Part shown: in pieces, positions 9,473 through 18,660 of the stretch
How positions within the stretch are numbered: position 1 is the first letter of the stretch
Layout: each line of letters begins with the position of its first letter
From: Bacillus sp. M6-12
GTDB taxonomy: Bacteria; Bacillota; Bacilli; Bacillales; DSM-1321
Length of the DNA: 64,000 nt
Direction: 5' to 3'
Assembly: GCF_002860285.1 (NCBI RefSeq)
Contig: NZ_PGVF01000007.1
Span: 1-64,000, forward strand
Program-made: the position numbers and the translations under genes
Notes under the pieces: model-generated
What the model saw: only the letters and a program-made list of their open reading frames with translations
Database searches by the model: none
Told to the model about the DNA's origin: nothing

Positions 9473-11697
9473 TATTTTATTAAAAACTCCGAAAAAATGG
9501 TCTCAATCTGTTCAGGAGGCACAGGTTTACTAAAGAAATATCCCTGTCCGATTCTGCAGGCATTTTCAATTAAAAATGTTACTTGTTCCTTTGTTTCAAT
9601 TCCCTCAGCAACCACTTGAAAGTTTAGATTATGTCCCATATCAATAATTGTTTTTACAATTGCACCTTGTGTATTATCCTGTGTAATGCCATCGACGAAT
9701 GACTTATCAATTTTAAGAATATTGATCGGCAAATGGTTTAAATAACTAAGAGATGAATATCCTGTTCCAAAATCATCAATAGACAATTTCACTCCCAAAT
9801 CTTTTAACTGATTCAAAATCATGCTGGATTTTTCTATATTTTGCATAATACTTTCAGTTATTTCTAGTTCTAAAAGATTCGGTTCTAGCCCGGAATATGC
9901 TAGTTCCCCTTTTACCGATTCGACAAACTGATCATCCTGAAATTGGCGGACGGAAATATTCACGCCAACTGGGACTTGCATTAGGCCAGTATTTTGCCAG
10001 GTTTTGTTTTGCTTACAGGCCGTTTGTAAAACCCATTTTCCTATAGGTATAATTAGCCCTGTTTCCTCTGCCAGAGGAATAAACTCAGAAGGCGATATCC
10101 ATCCCAGCTCAGGGTGCTTCCAACGGATTAATGCTTCAATCCCTACTATTTCTCCTGTGGTTAACTCCACTTGAGGCTGATAAAACAGCTTTAATTGGTT
10201 CAATTCTACTGCCTTTCGCAAACCATTCTCCAATTCCATCTTTCGGGAAGCAAGCATATTTAAATGCGATGAATAAAATTTGAAGTTATTTTTACCGTGT
10301 TCTTTAGCAAGATACATGGCTGTATCGGCCAGTTTTATCAACGTTTCCTCATCATTTCCGTCATCCGGGTATATGCTGATTCCAATGCTTGGTGTTACAT
10401 AAAACTCCTGTCCGCCAAGTTCTATTGGATGGACAAACTGATCTACAATACACCCGGCAATCTGGGCTGCTTTTTCTTTATCTGCGTTTTCCAGCATAAT
10501 GATGAACTCATCGCCGCCTTGTCTCGATACCATACCGGCTTGGAATACAGCCTTTGACAAACGCTCCGCTACTTTTTTTAATATAAGATCTCCGATAGTA
10601 TGACCCTTTGTATCATTGATGATTTTAAACCGGTCCAGATCGAGGAAAAGTACCGCTAATTTATGGCTGTCCGGCTGATTTAAAACTTTAGTCAAGTGTT
10701 TCCTGAACATGTTTCGATTGGGCAGGCCAGTTAATGTATCATGATAGGCCATAAACTGAATTGTTTTTTCTGCCCTTTTACGCTGTGAAATATCCCTGCC
10801 TACTACCTGGTTGACAACCCTGCCTTCATAAAAGATAGGCATAGCCGACGCTTCGATATCAATAGCTGTTCCGTCGAGCTTTATTGCCTGGAATTGCCCC
10901 CCAAAAATTCCTTTCTCGCTAGATTCTATTCCAAGTTCGTTGTCCTTAATTTTTTGGAATATATCCGGCGAAATAAATCTTGAGATAGGCTGCCCCACAA
11001 TTTCATCTATTCTTTTTGCCCCAAAAAGCCGGCATCCCGCTTCATTTATATAGTCGATTTTCCCCTTGCTGAAAACGGCAATAATATCAGGTGACATTTC
11101 GACCAAGCTTCGGTAGCGGCCCTCACTTTCTTTACGGTCGGTAATATCAAATAATACGCTATTAAAATCACTAAATTGGCCCTGTTCATTTATTGTCGGT
11201 ATTCCTCTGTCCTGTATCCAGCGCACTTCCCCGTCAGGACGGATAATCCGATATATACTGGTTATGATTTCACCTCTTAAAAACTGCTCATTTCGTTCTG
11301 CGATAACAGGTAAATCCTCTGGATGAATAACCTTTTTCCAAAGCTCATGATCTTTGTAGAAATCGATGAGCGGATATCCATACAGCTTCTCTATGCCCGG
11401 CGTTATCATTAAAGTATCGGCTTTCAAATCATGGGACCATATAGCGACATCAAGGGTATCAAAAATACTATCCAATCTTTGTTTATCCTTCTGCAGATCA
11501 ATTACTGTTCTATCCATCCCTCTAAAAAAAAGGAACAAAACAAACAAGCTGCATAGAAAGCAAAATACGGAAGCTCCTTTGATATAGGCTGCATTAGGAA
11601 AAAGAACATCTCCTGCCACAATCAAACACTCTGTCAAAATAATTAATCCTAAAATTAGAAACCACATACGTTTGTATACATTTTTTTCAGTTCTCAT
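9472..11697 (-). CDS. Membrane PAS-PAS-GGDEF-EAL protein, c-di-GMP turnover
   Basis: 741 aa. Two N-terminal membrane helices (about 10-30 and 36-58), two PAS domains (about 70-190 and 195-310), a GGDEF domain with intact RQGGDEF near 394, and an EAL domain from about 490. EAL motifs are intact (EALIRW, LEITES, DDFGTGYSSL, AEGIE), so phosphodiesterase activity is plausible; the GGDEF signature is also intact, so it may be bifunctional. It would adjust the motility/biofilm balance in response to a PAS-sensed signal. Monocistronic. A palindrome (11842-11863) lies 145 bases upstream of its start. Confidence 0.92.
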   Translation of the reverse strand: MRTEKNVYKRMWFLILGLIILTECLIVAGDVLFPNAAYIKGASVFCFLCSLFVLFLFFRGMDRTVIDLQKDKQRLDSIFDTLDVAIWSHDLKADTLMITPGIEKLYGYPLIDFYKDHELWKKVIHPEDLPVIAERNEQFLRGEIITSIYRIIRPDGEVRWIQDRGIPTINEQGQFSDFNSVLFDITDRKESEGRYRSLVEMSPDIIAVFSKGKIDYINEAGCRLFGAKRIDEIVGQPISRFISPDIFQKIKDNELGIESSEKGIFGGQFQAIKLDGTAIDIEASAMPIFYEGRVVNQVVGRDISQRKRAEKTIQFMAYHDTLTGLPNRNMFRKHLTKVLNQPDSHKLAVLFLDLDRFKIINDTKGHTIGDLILKKVAERLSKAVFQAGMVSRQGGDEFIIMLENADKEKAAQIAGCIVDQFVHPIELGGQEFYVTPSIGISIYPDDGNDEETLIKLADTAMYLAKEHGKNNFKFYSSHLNMLASRKMELENGLRKAVELNQLKLFYQPQVELTTGEIVGIEALIRWKHPELGWISPSEFIPLAEETGLIIPIGKWVLQTACKQNKTWQNTGLMQVPVGVNISVRQFQDDQFVESVKGELAYSGLEPNLLELEITESIMQNIEKSSMILNQLKDLGVKLSIDDFGTGYSSLSYLNHLPINILKIDKSFVDGITQDNTQGAIVKTIIDMGHNLNFQVVAEGIETKEQVTFLIENACRIGQGYFFSKPVPPEQIETIFSEFLIK

Positions 11698-11841
11698 TTA
11701 AATTTTCCCTCGAAAAATGTTCTAAAAAATTCTATTATTTTACAAACAATTCTATCATAAACAAGATAATTACAGATATAATAATTAGCTTAAATTATCA
11801 TAGTGTTTAGACATAAAACGGGCCGTTCTTAACCTGACTTC

Positions 11842-11863
11842 TTTAATCAAGCGATTGATTAAA
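11842..11863. promoter_or_regulatory. Variant of the TTAATCAAACGTTTGATTAA palindrome
   Basis: TTTAATCAA-GCGA-TTGATTAAA: 9-bp arms identical to the other copies, but the centre is GCGA instead of ACGT. Three further copies lie at 26274, 34311 and 62761. The spacing and symmetry resemble a TetR-type operator. The 11698-12109 interval holds this site and a terminator, and no gene. Confidence 0.6.
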
Positions 11864-11884
11864 GGGAAAATCATAGGTAGTAAT

Positions 11885-11914
11885 GAAAAAAAGAGTGAAC
11901 CGCAACGGGTTCAC
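11885..11914 (-). terminator. Terminator downstream of the HemD-like gene
   Basis: On the minus strand GTGAACC-cgttgc-GGTTCAC is followed by TCTTTTTTT, about 200 bases past the HemD-like stop. Confidence 0.8.
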
Positions 11915-12109
11915 CCGCAAAAGCAATTATTTGTTATTTGTCTGGAAAAGAGACCAATCTGCACCAATTTGTTCGGCATAAGAAAGATAATTAACTTAAA
12001 TGCAAAATAGAAAGTTGTATCCTTTAGCTTCGCTGACACCGCCTTTATTATGTTAGCATGTGGTAACTAATTATTCTTATTTCCATGTATGTTGCGGGTG
12101 TATAAACTC

Positions 12110-12919
12110 CTAATTGTTTTTCTGATAGTACTGGCCTAAAGCCATTACCGCACTTCCCATCCGTTCATTTTCGGGTACAACCACCCGTTCAATTCCTTCT
12201 TCTTTTAAAGCCTGGGCTGTCACTTTTCCCACGGCAACGGCAACTACACGGGAAGAGAAGAGTTTCTGTATTTCTTGCTCCACTCCTTTCTCCCTTGCAA
12301 AGCTCATAAGAAATCGGCCTTGAGGTGTACTGGTAAAATTCACCGCATCAATTTCTCCATTCAGTAATTCAGAAATTAGTTGATCCATCACTTCAGGCTG
12401 CGGCGGAACATGTTTGTAAGGAAGTATCTCTCTGTAGTCACAGCCTTGTTCATCCAGCCAAGCGATTAATTTTGGTGCTGGATCTCCATGTAATTGCAGT
12501 GCGACTTTGCCCCCCCTTAAGCTATGGGCAGCAAGTTCACGAACCAAACCCGCTGTGCTCCCATCATCATCTCGCACAACTGGTGTGATCCCCAGCTTTT
12601 TAAGGAAATTAACCGTTTTATAGCCCCGTGCTGCTATATTGGCATTTTTTAGTGAATGAATAAATTCCTTATCCTTTCCCAGCTTACCCGCCAGATTATA
12701 CAGAGTCTCCATACCAAGTCCGGTCGTACAAATAATCCAGTCAAAATTCCCTTCCACTAATGCCGCTATATCTGACTCGATATTTGTTTCATCTAGAAAA
12801 ACGGTTCCCTGGGCCGGACGAAGAACCGGTGTCCCTCCCAAATTTTCAACTAGCTTACTAAGCTCCTCAGTTTTGCGCTGGCTTACTAAAGCAATTTTTT
12901 TACCTTCTAAGCTTTTCAA
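12110..12919 (-). CDS. Uroporphyrinogen-III synthase family protein
   Basis: 269 aa with the two alternating alpha/beta half-domains of HemD: KKIALVSQRKTEELSKLVE at the N-terminus, DWIICTTGLGMETL near 78 and DAVNFTSTPQGRFL near 195. HemD cyclises hydroxymethylbilane on the way to heme, siroheme and B12. No other tetrapyrrole gene adjoins it, so this is probably a second, accessory copy; such stand-alone copies occur in Bacillaceae and activity is not assured. The TTG start follows GGGGGAAG. Confidence 0.85.
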   Translation of the reverse strand: MKSLEGKKIALVSQRKTEELSKLVENLGGTPVLRPAQGTVFLDETNIESDIAALVEGNFDWIICTTGLGMETLYNLAGKLGKDKEFIHSLKNANIAARGYKTVNFLKKLGITPVVRDDDGSTAGLVRELAAHSLRGGKVALQLHGDPAPKLIAWLDEQGCDYREILPYKHVPPQPEVMDQLISELLNGEIDAVNFTSTPQGRFLMSFAREKGVEQEIQKLFSSRVVAVAVGKVTAQALKEEGIERVVVPENERMGSAVMALGQYYQKNN

Positions 12920-13135
12920 ATTACTTCCCCCGTCCTGCTTTTTAAGATAGTATACATCATCATTTAGGTATTCCTCTATAAATCTTTGACAGGGCAGCCG
13001 GTTCTATTTGCAAACAAAACCAATTTTCCAAAAAAACATGAAGCATTTCTCTCCATTCTGAGTATTATAATACTTCCGATTCATATCACACTATATCGAT
13101 GATGCATATAATGACATTGAAGGAGGGGAAAAATA

Positions 13136-13321
13136 ATGGATCGAACCATCCTGACATTATTAGCGGGTGTTTTAGCCGGATTTTCACTTTTAAAGGTTTC
13201 TTTCGCAGACACCTTCTTATACAGCTTCCAGCCAGTTTTCACGATTGTAGGAGTATTGGCTGTTACAGTATTTTCATTAGTCCTAATATATAAAGGCGTT
13301 ATGGTGCTATTTAATAAATAG
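13136..13321 (+). CDS. Small membrane protein of unknown function
   Basis: 61 aa with two hydrophobic segments (about 5-20 and 33-57) and little else. The ATG is preceded by GAAGGAGGGG and the gene is followed six bases later by a perfect terminator, so it is an independent transcription unit. I do not recognise the family; DUF-type two-helix proteins of this size are common in Bacillus. Confidence 0.75.
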   Translation: MDRTILTLLAGVLAGFSLLKVSFADTFLYSFQPVFTIVGVLAVTVFSLVLIYKGVMVLFNK

Positions 13322-13326
13322 CATTA

Positions 13327-13359
13327 GGGACTCAGTTTCACACTGAGTCCCTTCTCTTT
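13327..13359 (+). terminator. Terminator of the small membrane protein gene
   Basis: GGGACTCAG-tttcaca-CTGAGTCCC followed by TTCTCTTT. Confidence 0.85.
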
Positions 13360-13477
13360 AATAAAGCTTATTAAATATTACTGTTGAATATTGTCGGAAT
13401 TTTCTATACAAAAGCAGCAGGTTAAGTAAGTATTTACGGAGAATAATTATTTTAAACACGAAAAGGAGGAGATATAA

Positions 13478-13582
13478 ATGAAACGGATTAAATCCCTTAT
13501 CTGCTTTTTTAAGGGCAATCACAAGCTTAACATTTATAATCGGACATGCCTTCGTTGTGGATGTAAGAGTGTAATGCAGTAG
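13478..13582 (+). CDS. 34-aa cysteine-containing basic peptide
   Basis: An ATG with a perfect AAAAGGAGGAGATATAA site opens a 34-codon frame: MKRIKSLICFFKGNHKLN, then IYNRTCLRCGCKSVMQ. The C-terminal CLRCGC suggests a half zinc site or redox-active cluster, and the N-terminus is basic. A terminator-like hairpin follows at 13637. Function unknown. The strong translation signal is the main reason to call it. Confidence 0.6.
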   Translation: MKRIKSLICFFKGNHKLNIYNRTCLRCGCKSVMQ

Positions 13583-13636
13583 CCGCAATACATATTTATT
13601 TTCCAATTTTTAATGGCAGGTTCCCCTGCTGGAAAT

Positions 13637-13672
13637 AGCCTGTCGATTAACTGCGGCAGGCTTGCTTATTTT
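13637..13672 (+). terminator. Terminator-like hairpin after the 34-aa gene
   Basis: AGCCTG...CAGGCT with a 14-base loop, followed by TGCTTATTTT. Confidence 0.5.
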
Positions 13673-13741
13673 CCATGCAGGCTTTTGAAAAAACTTGTAT
13701 CTGCCGCAAACCTAACCGAAATATCCTAAAACAGCACCTTC

Positions 13742-15424
13742 TCACTTTAAGCGGTAAACCCTAGCCTCATAAGGTTTAAGAACGATATTTTTTATCGATT
13801 GCTCTGCATCGGCCTCATAGTTTGAGACTAACAATTCTTTTTCAGAGAATTGTATGGTTGCCGGAAGAGTAAATTCAGGGTATTCCTGGCTGAAATTACA
13901 GATAACCAACAACTTTTCATTTCCTAGCGTTCTTGTGAAGGCATATATCTGCTCATCATTTTCCATTAGCAAATCGTAGCTTCCATATACAATGATCTCA
14001 TTTTCTTTTCTTAGCTGTATCAGTTTTTTATAATAATGGAAAATTGAATTTCCATCTTTCAATACAGCTTCAGCATTGATAGTTTTATAATTTGGATTTA
14101 CGCTGATCCACGGAGTACCTGTTGTGAAGCCTGCGTTTGGGCTTGCATTCCACTGAACCGGAGTTCGGGCGTTATCACGGCTCCGTTCATGAATCCCCTT
14201 AAAAGTTTCTTCATGCGACAGAGAGCCATCTGTTAAATCGCGGTAAGCGTTAAGTGTTTCTATATCACGGTATTCACTTATATTTTCAAATTTAACATTC
14301 GTCATTCCTATTTCTTCACCCTGATAAATATAAGGAGAACCTTGGAGCATATGGAGGCATGTGGCAATCATTTTTCCTGAAATCTCCCTGTATTGTTCGG
14401 AATCGTTCCCCCACCTGGATATGGCCCTTGGCTGATCATGGTTACTCCAGTACAAGCTGTTCCAGCCGTCTTTTTCTAGTCCCTTTTGCCATTTAGTGAA
14501 TATTTCTTTAAGCTCAGTCAGCTTCCATGGGTTTGGATCCCATTTTCCAAACTTGCCATCCCCCAAACCCACGTGTTCAAAATGGAATACCATGTTTAAC
14601 TCATTTCTATTTTCCCCTGTGTACAATTTCCCTTCCTCAACGGTTACTCCCGGCATTTCACCAACCGTTATTGTGTCATAATTGCTCAAGGCTTCCTTGT
14701 TCATTTCCCGTAAAAACTCATGAATTCGCGGGCCATTCCTAAAGTACTTGCTGCCATTGCCGTATTTTAACCCTTCAGTCACTTTTCCCTGCGGGTAGCT
14801 TGTATCCTTTGATATAAAGTTGATTACATCCATACGGAATCCATCGATGCCCTTTTCCAGCCAAAAACGCATCATCTCGTACACTTCTTCTCTAAGTGTT
14901 GGGTTCTCCCAATTTAAATCTGGCTGTTTTTTACTGAACAGATGCAAATAATATTCTTCTGTTTGCTCATCGAATTCCCAGACGCTTCCCCCAAACGCCG
15001 CCCCCCAATTCGTTGGCGGTTCTCCGTTTACAGATTCCTTCCATATATAGTAGTCCCTATATGGGTTATCCTTTGATTTACGAGATTCCTTAAACCATTG
15101 ATGCTCGTCGCTTGAGTGGTTGACAACTAAATCCATCATGATTTTGATTCCATGCTGGTGGGCCGTTTCAAGCATTCTGTCAAAATCCTTCATTGTTCCA
15201 AACTCATCCATGATATCCCTGTAATCTGAAATATCGTAGCCATTATCATCGTTTGGCGATTTGAAAACCGGCGATAACCAGATTACGTCTATTCCTAATT
15301 CCTTGAGATATGACAGCTTTGCCGTAATACCATTTAGATCGCCAATTCCGTCACCATTGCTGTCATGAAAACTTCTTGGGTAAACCTGATAAATGACACT
15401 TTCCTTCCACCATGCTTTGTTCAT
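13742..15424 (-). CDS. malL: Oligo-1,6-glucosidase / alpha-glucosidase (GH13)
   Basis: 560 aa from the ATG at 15424, which has GGAG ten bases upstream; an ATG seven codons earlier (15445) lacks a good site. GH13 hallmarks: YQVYPRSFHDSNGDGIGDL at the start, GFRMDVINF with nucleophile Asp near 199, VGEMPG with acid Glu near 256 and SNHDQPR near 330. It is cytosolic and hydrolyses isomaltose- and maltose-type oligosaccharides. No sugar transporter is adjacent. It lies downstream of a LacI-type gene on the same strand with an operator-like site between them, so induction by its own substrate through that repressor is likely. Confidence 0.93.
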   Translation of the reverse strand: MNKAWWKESVIYQVYPRSFHDSNGDGIGDLNGITAKLSYLKELGIDVIWLSPVFKSPNDDNGYDISDYRDIMDEFGTMKDFDRMLETAHQHGIKIMMDLVVNHSSDEHQWFKESRKSKDNPYRDYYIWKESVNGEPPTNWGAAFGGSVWEFDEQTEEYYLHLFSKKQPDLNWENPTLREEVYEMMRFWLEKGIDGFRMDVINFISKDTSYPQGKVTEGLKYGNGSKYFRNGPRIHEFLREMNKEALSNYDTITVGEMPGVTVEEGKLYTGENRNELNMVFHFEHVGLGDGKFGKWDPNPWKLTELKEIFTKWQKGLEKDGWNSLYWSNHDQPRAISRWGNDSEQYREISGKMIATCLHMLQGSPYIYQGEEIGMTNVKFENISEYRDIETLNAYRDLTDGSLSHEETFKGIHERSRDNARTPVQWNASPNAGFTTGTPWISVNPNYKTINAEAVLKDGNSIFHYYKKLIQLRKENEIIVYGSYDLLMENDEQIYAFTRTLGNEKLLVICNFSQEYPEFTLPATIQFSEKELLVSNYEADAEQSIKNIVLKPYEARVYRLK

Positions 15425-15542
15425 CTTCTGCTCGCTCCGTTCCATATTCTCTTTTTTTCAAAAACCAGTATTATTAACCAAAATTCCCCTTAATAGCAGT
15501 TGCAGCACATAGCAAAAAAAACTGTTTAAAAAGCAGATTTTG

Positions 15543-15556
15543 CAAAAACGTTTACT
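15543..15556. promoter_or_regulatory. LacI/CcpA-type operator candidate upstream of malL
   Basis: CAAAAACGTTTACT matches the site at 16785-16798 at 12 of 14 positions and lies about 120 bases before the malL start. It could serve the adjacent LacI protein or CcpA. Confidence 0.55.
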
Positions 15557-15575
15557 TAAAAGCTGATAAAAGAGG

Positions 15576-16589
15576 CTATTCCTTTTCTTTTACGCTTTGC
15601 CTTTCAATTATTTGGTGCTCTACTAAACGGCTTTCCGCTATTTCTCCGGTTTCCAGCATTTCAAATAACATCTTTGCCGCCCTTTCACCCATTTCACTTA
15701 ACGGCTGTCCAACAGTAGTTAACGGTGGGACCAGCATTTCAGCCAAGCTTAAGTTGTCGTACCCTATTATAGAAAGTTCTTCGGGAACCTTTATTCCGAG
15801 CTGATACGCCGATGATAAAGCTCCTGCTGCAAGTTCATCGCTGGCAGCGAATACAGCAGTTATTTCTGAAGCCTGTTTCAGCAGAATTGGCAAGCTTTCC
15901 ACACCATCATAAAAAGTAAACCCGCCCTTACTGCTGCATACAACGTTCTTTTCACTATACGGGAGGTTATGATCCATCATTGCTTTTGCGAAGCCGTTAA
16001 TTCTCGGTTTTCCCGCAATCGGATCAACCTTGCTGCCGCTTATCATCCCGATCAAGCTATGGTCCTTCTCGATTAAATATTTTGTTGCTGCATAAGCCGC
16101 ATGAAAATCGTCCACCTTTACAAAAGGAACAGGAAAAGATTCAGATTCCGTTGCTAATAAAACTAGCGGAACTTTCATTTTATTGATGTATTCATAATAT
16201 GATTCTTTTAGTATTTCACTGGTGAAAATAAGTCCATCAATTCGTTTTTCATTTAATAACTGAAGGTACTTCATCGTTTTCTCACCGGTTGATTCCGTAT
16301 GGCAAACGATAACACTGGAGCCTGCTTCATGGGCTGCCTTTTCAATTCCATTTAAGAGAGCTGCTACTAACATACTTGACAGTTCTGGAAACAACACTCC
16401 AATTGTATGCACTCTCTTGTTAATCAATCCCCTTGCAACTGCATTAGGGTGATATCCCAATTCGTCAATAACCTTTTGAACCTTCTCTTTTGTCTTTTCC
16501 GAATATCCAGGCTGGCCATTAAGGATCCTGGACACAGTTGCAATAGATACATTCGCTTTTTTTGCTACATCCTTGATCGTATATGCCAT
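15576..16589 (-). CDS. LacI-family transcriptional repressor of malL
   Basis: 337 aa. N-terminal helix-turn-helix at residues 4-22 (IKDVAKKANVSIATVSRIL), hinge near 45-55 with NAVARGL, then a periplasmic-binding-type effector domain (HTIGVLFPEL; SIIGYDNLSLAEM near 275). It is the first gene of a probable two-gene unit with malL, 150 bases apart. Operator candidates lie upstream of its own start and in the gap before malL, consistent with autoregulation. The inducer is inferred to be a maltose/isomaltose-type sugar. Confidence 0.9.
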   Translation of the reverse strand: MAYTIKDVAKKANVSIATVSRILNGQPGYSEKTKEKVQKVIDELGYHPNAVARGLINKRVHTIGVLFPELSSMLVAALLNGIEKAAHEAGSSVIVCHTESTGEKTMKYLQLLNEKRIDGLIFTSEILKESYYEYINKMKVPLVLLATESESFPVPFVKVDDFHAAYAATKYLIEKDHSLIGMISGSKVDPIAGKPRINGFAKAMMDHNLPYSEKNVVCSSKGGFTFYDGVESLPILLKQASEITAVFAASDELAAGALSSAYQLGIKVPEELSIIGYDNLSLAEMLVPPLTTVGQPLSEMGERAAKMLFEMLETGEIAESRLVEHQIIERQSVKEKE

Positions 16590-16784
16590 ATCCCGCCTGC
16601 TTTCATGATATAGTTCCGAAAATAAGATTTTTTAGTCCCAATTTTTACTATAAGTTACGAACTCCCTCTAAAAAGGCATTTCTGTTCTGCCGGGAGCTCT
16701 ATATTGCTATAAAAGAATTTTCTGCCTTCCTGCGCTGGACAATAGTTAACAATTTACAATAAATTCCATTAGTGTGCATTTTAA

Positions 16785-16798
16785 CGAAAACGTTTACG
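16785..16798. promoter_or_regulatory. LacI/CcpA-type operator candidate upstream of the lacI-type gene
   Basis: CGAAAACGTTTACG is a near-perfect palindrome (one mismatched pair), about 200 bases before the repressor start, related to the site at 15543. The rest of 16590-17009 shows nothing else firm. Confidence 0.6.
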
Positions 16799-17009
16799 TT
16801 GTGATTTTAACATATTACCATTATCCCCACCAACAGCTAACACTCCTGCTGGAATCATCTTTCCAATGAACACTTTGGTTTCTGCTAATCTTCCTTTCAA
16901 TTCTGCCAACAAGTACCATAACATTCGCTTTATAACATTGCTATAATTTTACTTGGATTAAATCCGCATTACTTTTTTATCAAAAATATTACAGGTAAAG
17001 GATGAGAAA

Positions 17010-17666
17010 ATGTTGCAAAAAGTTTTATCATTTGCGAAAAGAAGATGGAAATACATATTAATTGCTATAATTGCATTAATTATCGGAGCGAACTCCGGCC
17101 CTTCTCAGGCTGAAGTAGACGCAGCCGTTGATAAAAATATCGAACTCAATGGAGAATTGGATAAAAAGCAAGAAGACATTGCTGAATATAAAAAATCTAT
17201 AAAAGAACTTAAAGCAGAGGTTAAGAAGGCTGAACCTTTCCTAAAGCTATCAGCTGCTGAACTCGAAAATGCCCAAAAGGAAGCTGAAGCTAAAGCTGCT
17301 GAATTAAAAAGAAAAGAAGAAGCAAAAAAAGCTGAAGAAGAAAGAATAGCTGCCGAGAAAGCCGAAGAAGAAGAACGAAAAGCACAAGCTGAGGCAGCAG
17401 CGGCATTAGAGGCTAAAACAAAGACTCTTGCTGCAGGTAAATATGTAGTTGGCCGTGATATTGACGCTGGCCTTTATGATACAAAAGCCATTTCGGGGCA
17501 GGGTAACTTTGTTGTTACTGGCGGGCTAACCGGATTGAAAGTAAATGAAATGTTCGGTACCGGCGGCGGGTTCTACAATGATTCCTTTAATAATGTGGAA
17601 CTTGAAGATGGCGATGAAATTGAAATTAACAATGATTTGAAAGTAAAGTTCCTGCCAAAAGAATAG
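17010..17666 (+). CDS. Membrane-anchored coiled-coil protein with C-terminal beta domain
   Basis: 218 aa. One membrane helix at about 13-31 (KYILIAIIALIIGAN), a long Glu/Lys/Ala coiled coil from 40 to 138, and a C-terminal domain of about 75 residues beginning LAAGKYVVGRDIDAGLYD. That last pattern is a recurrent Firmicute extracellular beta-sandwich module of unknown function, found at the ends of surface and phage-related proteins. Topology is predicted N-in with the module outside. The ATG follows AAAGGATG. It has its own terminator and is flanked by unrelated genes. Confidence 0.8.
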   Translation: MLQKVLSFAKRRWKYILIAIIALIIGANSGPSQAEVDAAVDKNIELNGELDKKQEDIAEYKKSIKELKAEVKKAEPFLKLSAAELENAQKEAEAKAAELKRKEEAKKAEEERIAAEKAEEEERKAQAEAAAALEAKTKTLAAGKYVVGRDIDAGLYDTKAISGQGNFVVTGGLTGLKVNEMFGTGGGFYNDSFNNVELEDGDEIEINNDLKVKFLPKE

Positions 17667-17673
17667 TTATAAT

Positions 17674-17729
17674 AAAAAGCAGACGGGTTCCATCTTGCCT
17701 TCAGTTTGATGGATCTGTCTGCTTTTTTT
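17674..17729 (+). terminator. Terminator of the coiled-coil membrane protein gene
   Basis: AAAAAGCAGAC...GTCTGCTTTTTTT with an inner CCATC/GATGG pairing. Confidence 0.9.
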
Positions 17730-17772
17730 GTTTTCTATATTCATAGATTGTGTGAAACTCTGCATAAAACCA

Positions 17773-18540
17773 TTATTTAAAAACGTAATCAGCTTCCCCT
17801 ATCGTAATTGTTGTTCCTTTCAGAACCCGCGCTTCAGTCCGAAAGGTGAGTTGCGTCAACCGGTTTTCTTTGCCTTGTTTAAATATAAAAGACTTGCCTT
17901 TAATGTCCAGTTTGGCGGAGGAATCAGCGACTCCTGCTGGCATAAATCTAAATAACTCCTGCCAATGGGCAGCTACAGCGCCGGGATTTGGAACAGTGAA
18001 GACTGCAGCCTCTATTGTTACATCGCCAGCCGGGTGGGACTGGATCAGCCCGGAAGCTGTTAATTTGTCCAAACGCTCTTGGTCATTGCCTTTCCACTGG
18101 ATTACAAAGGGATATGCAAGTCCGTGAAATTCACCTGCAATAGTCAACATCCGCCATTCAATTAATTCCCCAAGAGAGTTGAGACGCTTTCCATCCATAA
18201 TGGGGGAAAGTTTCAGGCCCCTTGTCTTTAGGGAAGCAGCAGTTTCCTCAATATCATCCGAGCGGAGTGCAACACGGCTAATCGCTTCTTTTGCAGGCAG
18301 CATAGCGACAGCATCCTTTACAAAACAAACCGATCCATCAGTGTTCTCAGCCAGCTTTCGGTCCTCAATCCCTAAAAATTCAAGATATGTCAATCCAAAA
18401 TAACTCAGGGCATTATGTGTGCCCCACTGTTTATGCGATCCGCCTTTAAATGCACTCAAACCATTCTCCTTAAATCTGGATATCACATCTTCTAAATGAT
18501 TAACATTATGTACCGTATGGTCCCATTGTATTGTCGTCAT
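17773..18540 (-). CDS. VOC-superfamily (glyoxalase-like) protein
   Basis: 255 aa. It opens with WDHTVHNVNHLEDVISRFKENG, the strand-helix of the glyoxalase_3-type fold, and continues with QWGTHNALSYFG and YLEFLGIEDR, giving the His/Glu metal-ligand pattern of the first half. The second half is a degenerate repeat. Members bind a divalent metal and act on small hydrophobic or thiol adducts; substrate unknown. ATG follows GAGGAGA. Monocistronic. Confidence 0.8.
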   Translation of the reverse strand: MTTIQWDHTVHNVNHLEDVISRFKENGLSAFKGGSHKQWGTHNALSYFGLTYLEFLGIEDRKLAENTDGSVCFVKDAVAMLPAKEAISRVALRSDDIEETAASLKTRGLKLSPIMDGKRLNSLGELIEWRMLTIAGEFHGLAYPFVIQWKGNDQERLDKLTASGLIQSHPAGDVTIEAAVFTVPNPGAVAAHWQELFRFMPAGVADSSAKLDIKGKSFIFKQGKENRLTQLTFRTEARVLKGTTITIGEADYVFK

Positions 18541-18660
18541 TTTTCTCCTCAGTTCCTATATAGTTTTTCTTTAATATCACTAAAAATCAGAAACAGTAAC
18601 CTACTTCTGAAAGTCATCCAACATAATAAAGAAGTCTTTAAGAAACTCATAAAATAACTT

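Noticed and set aside
12110-12919. Part of a heme biosynthesis operon
   Set aside because: No other hem or sir/nas gene lies near; only a stand-alone HemD-type gene is supported.
17010-17666. Prophage fragment
   Set aside because: The C-terminal module occurs in phage proteins, but no other phage gene, integrase or attachment site is nearby.
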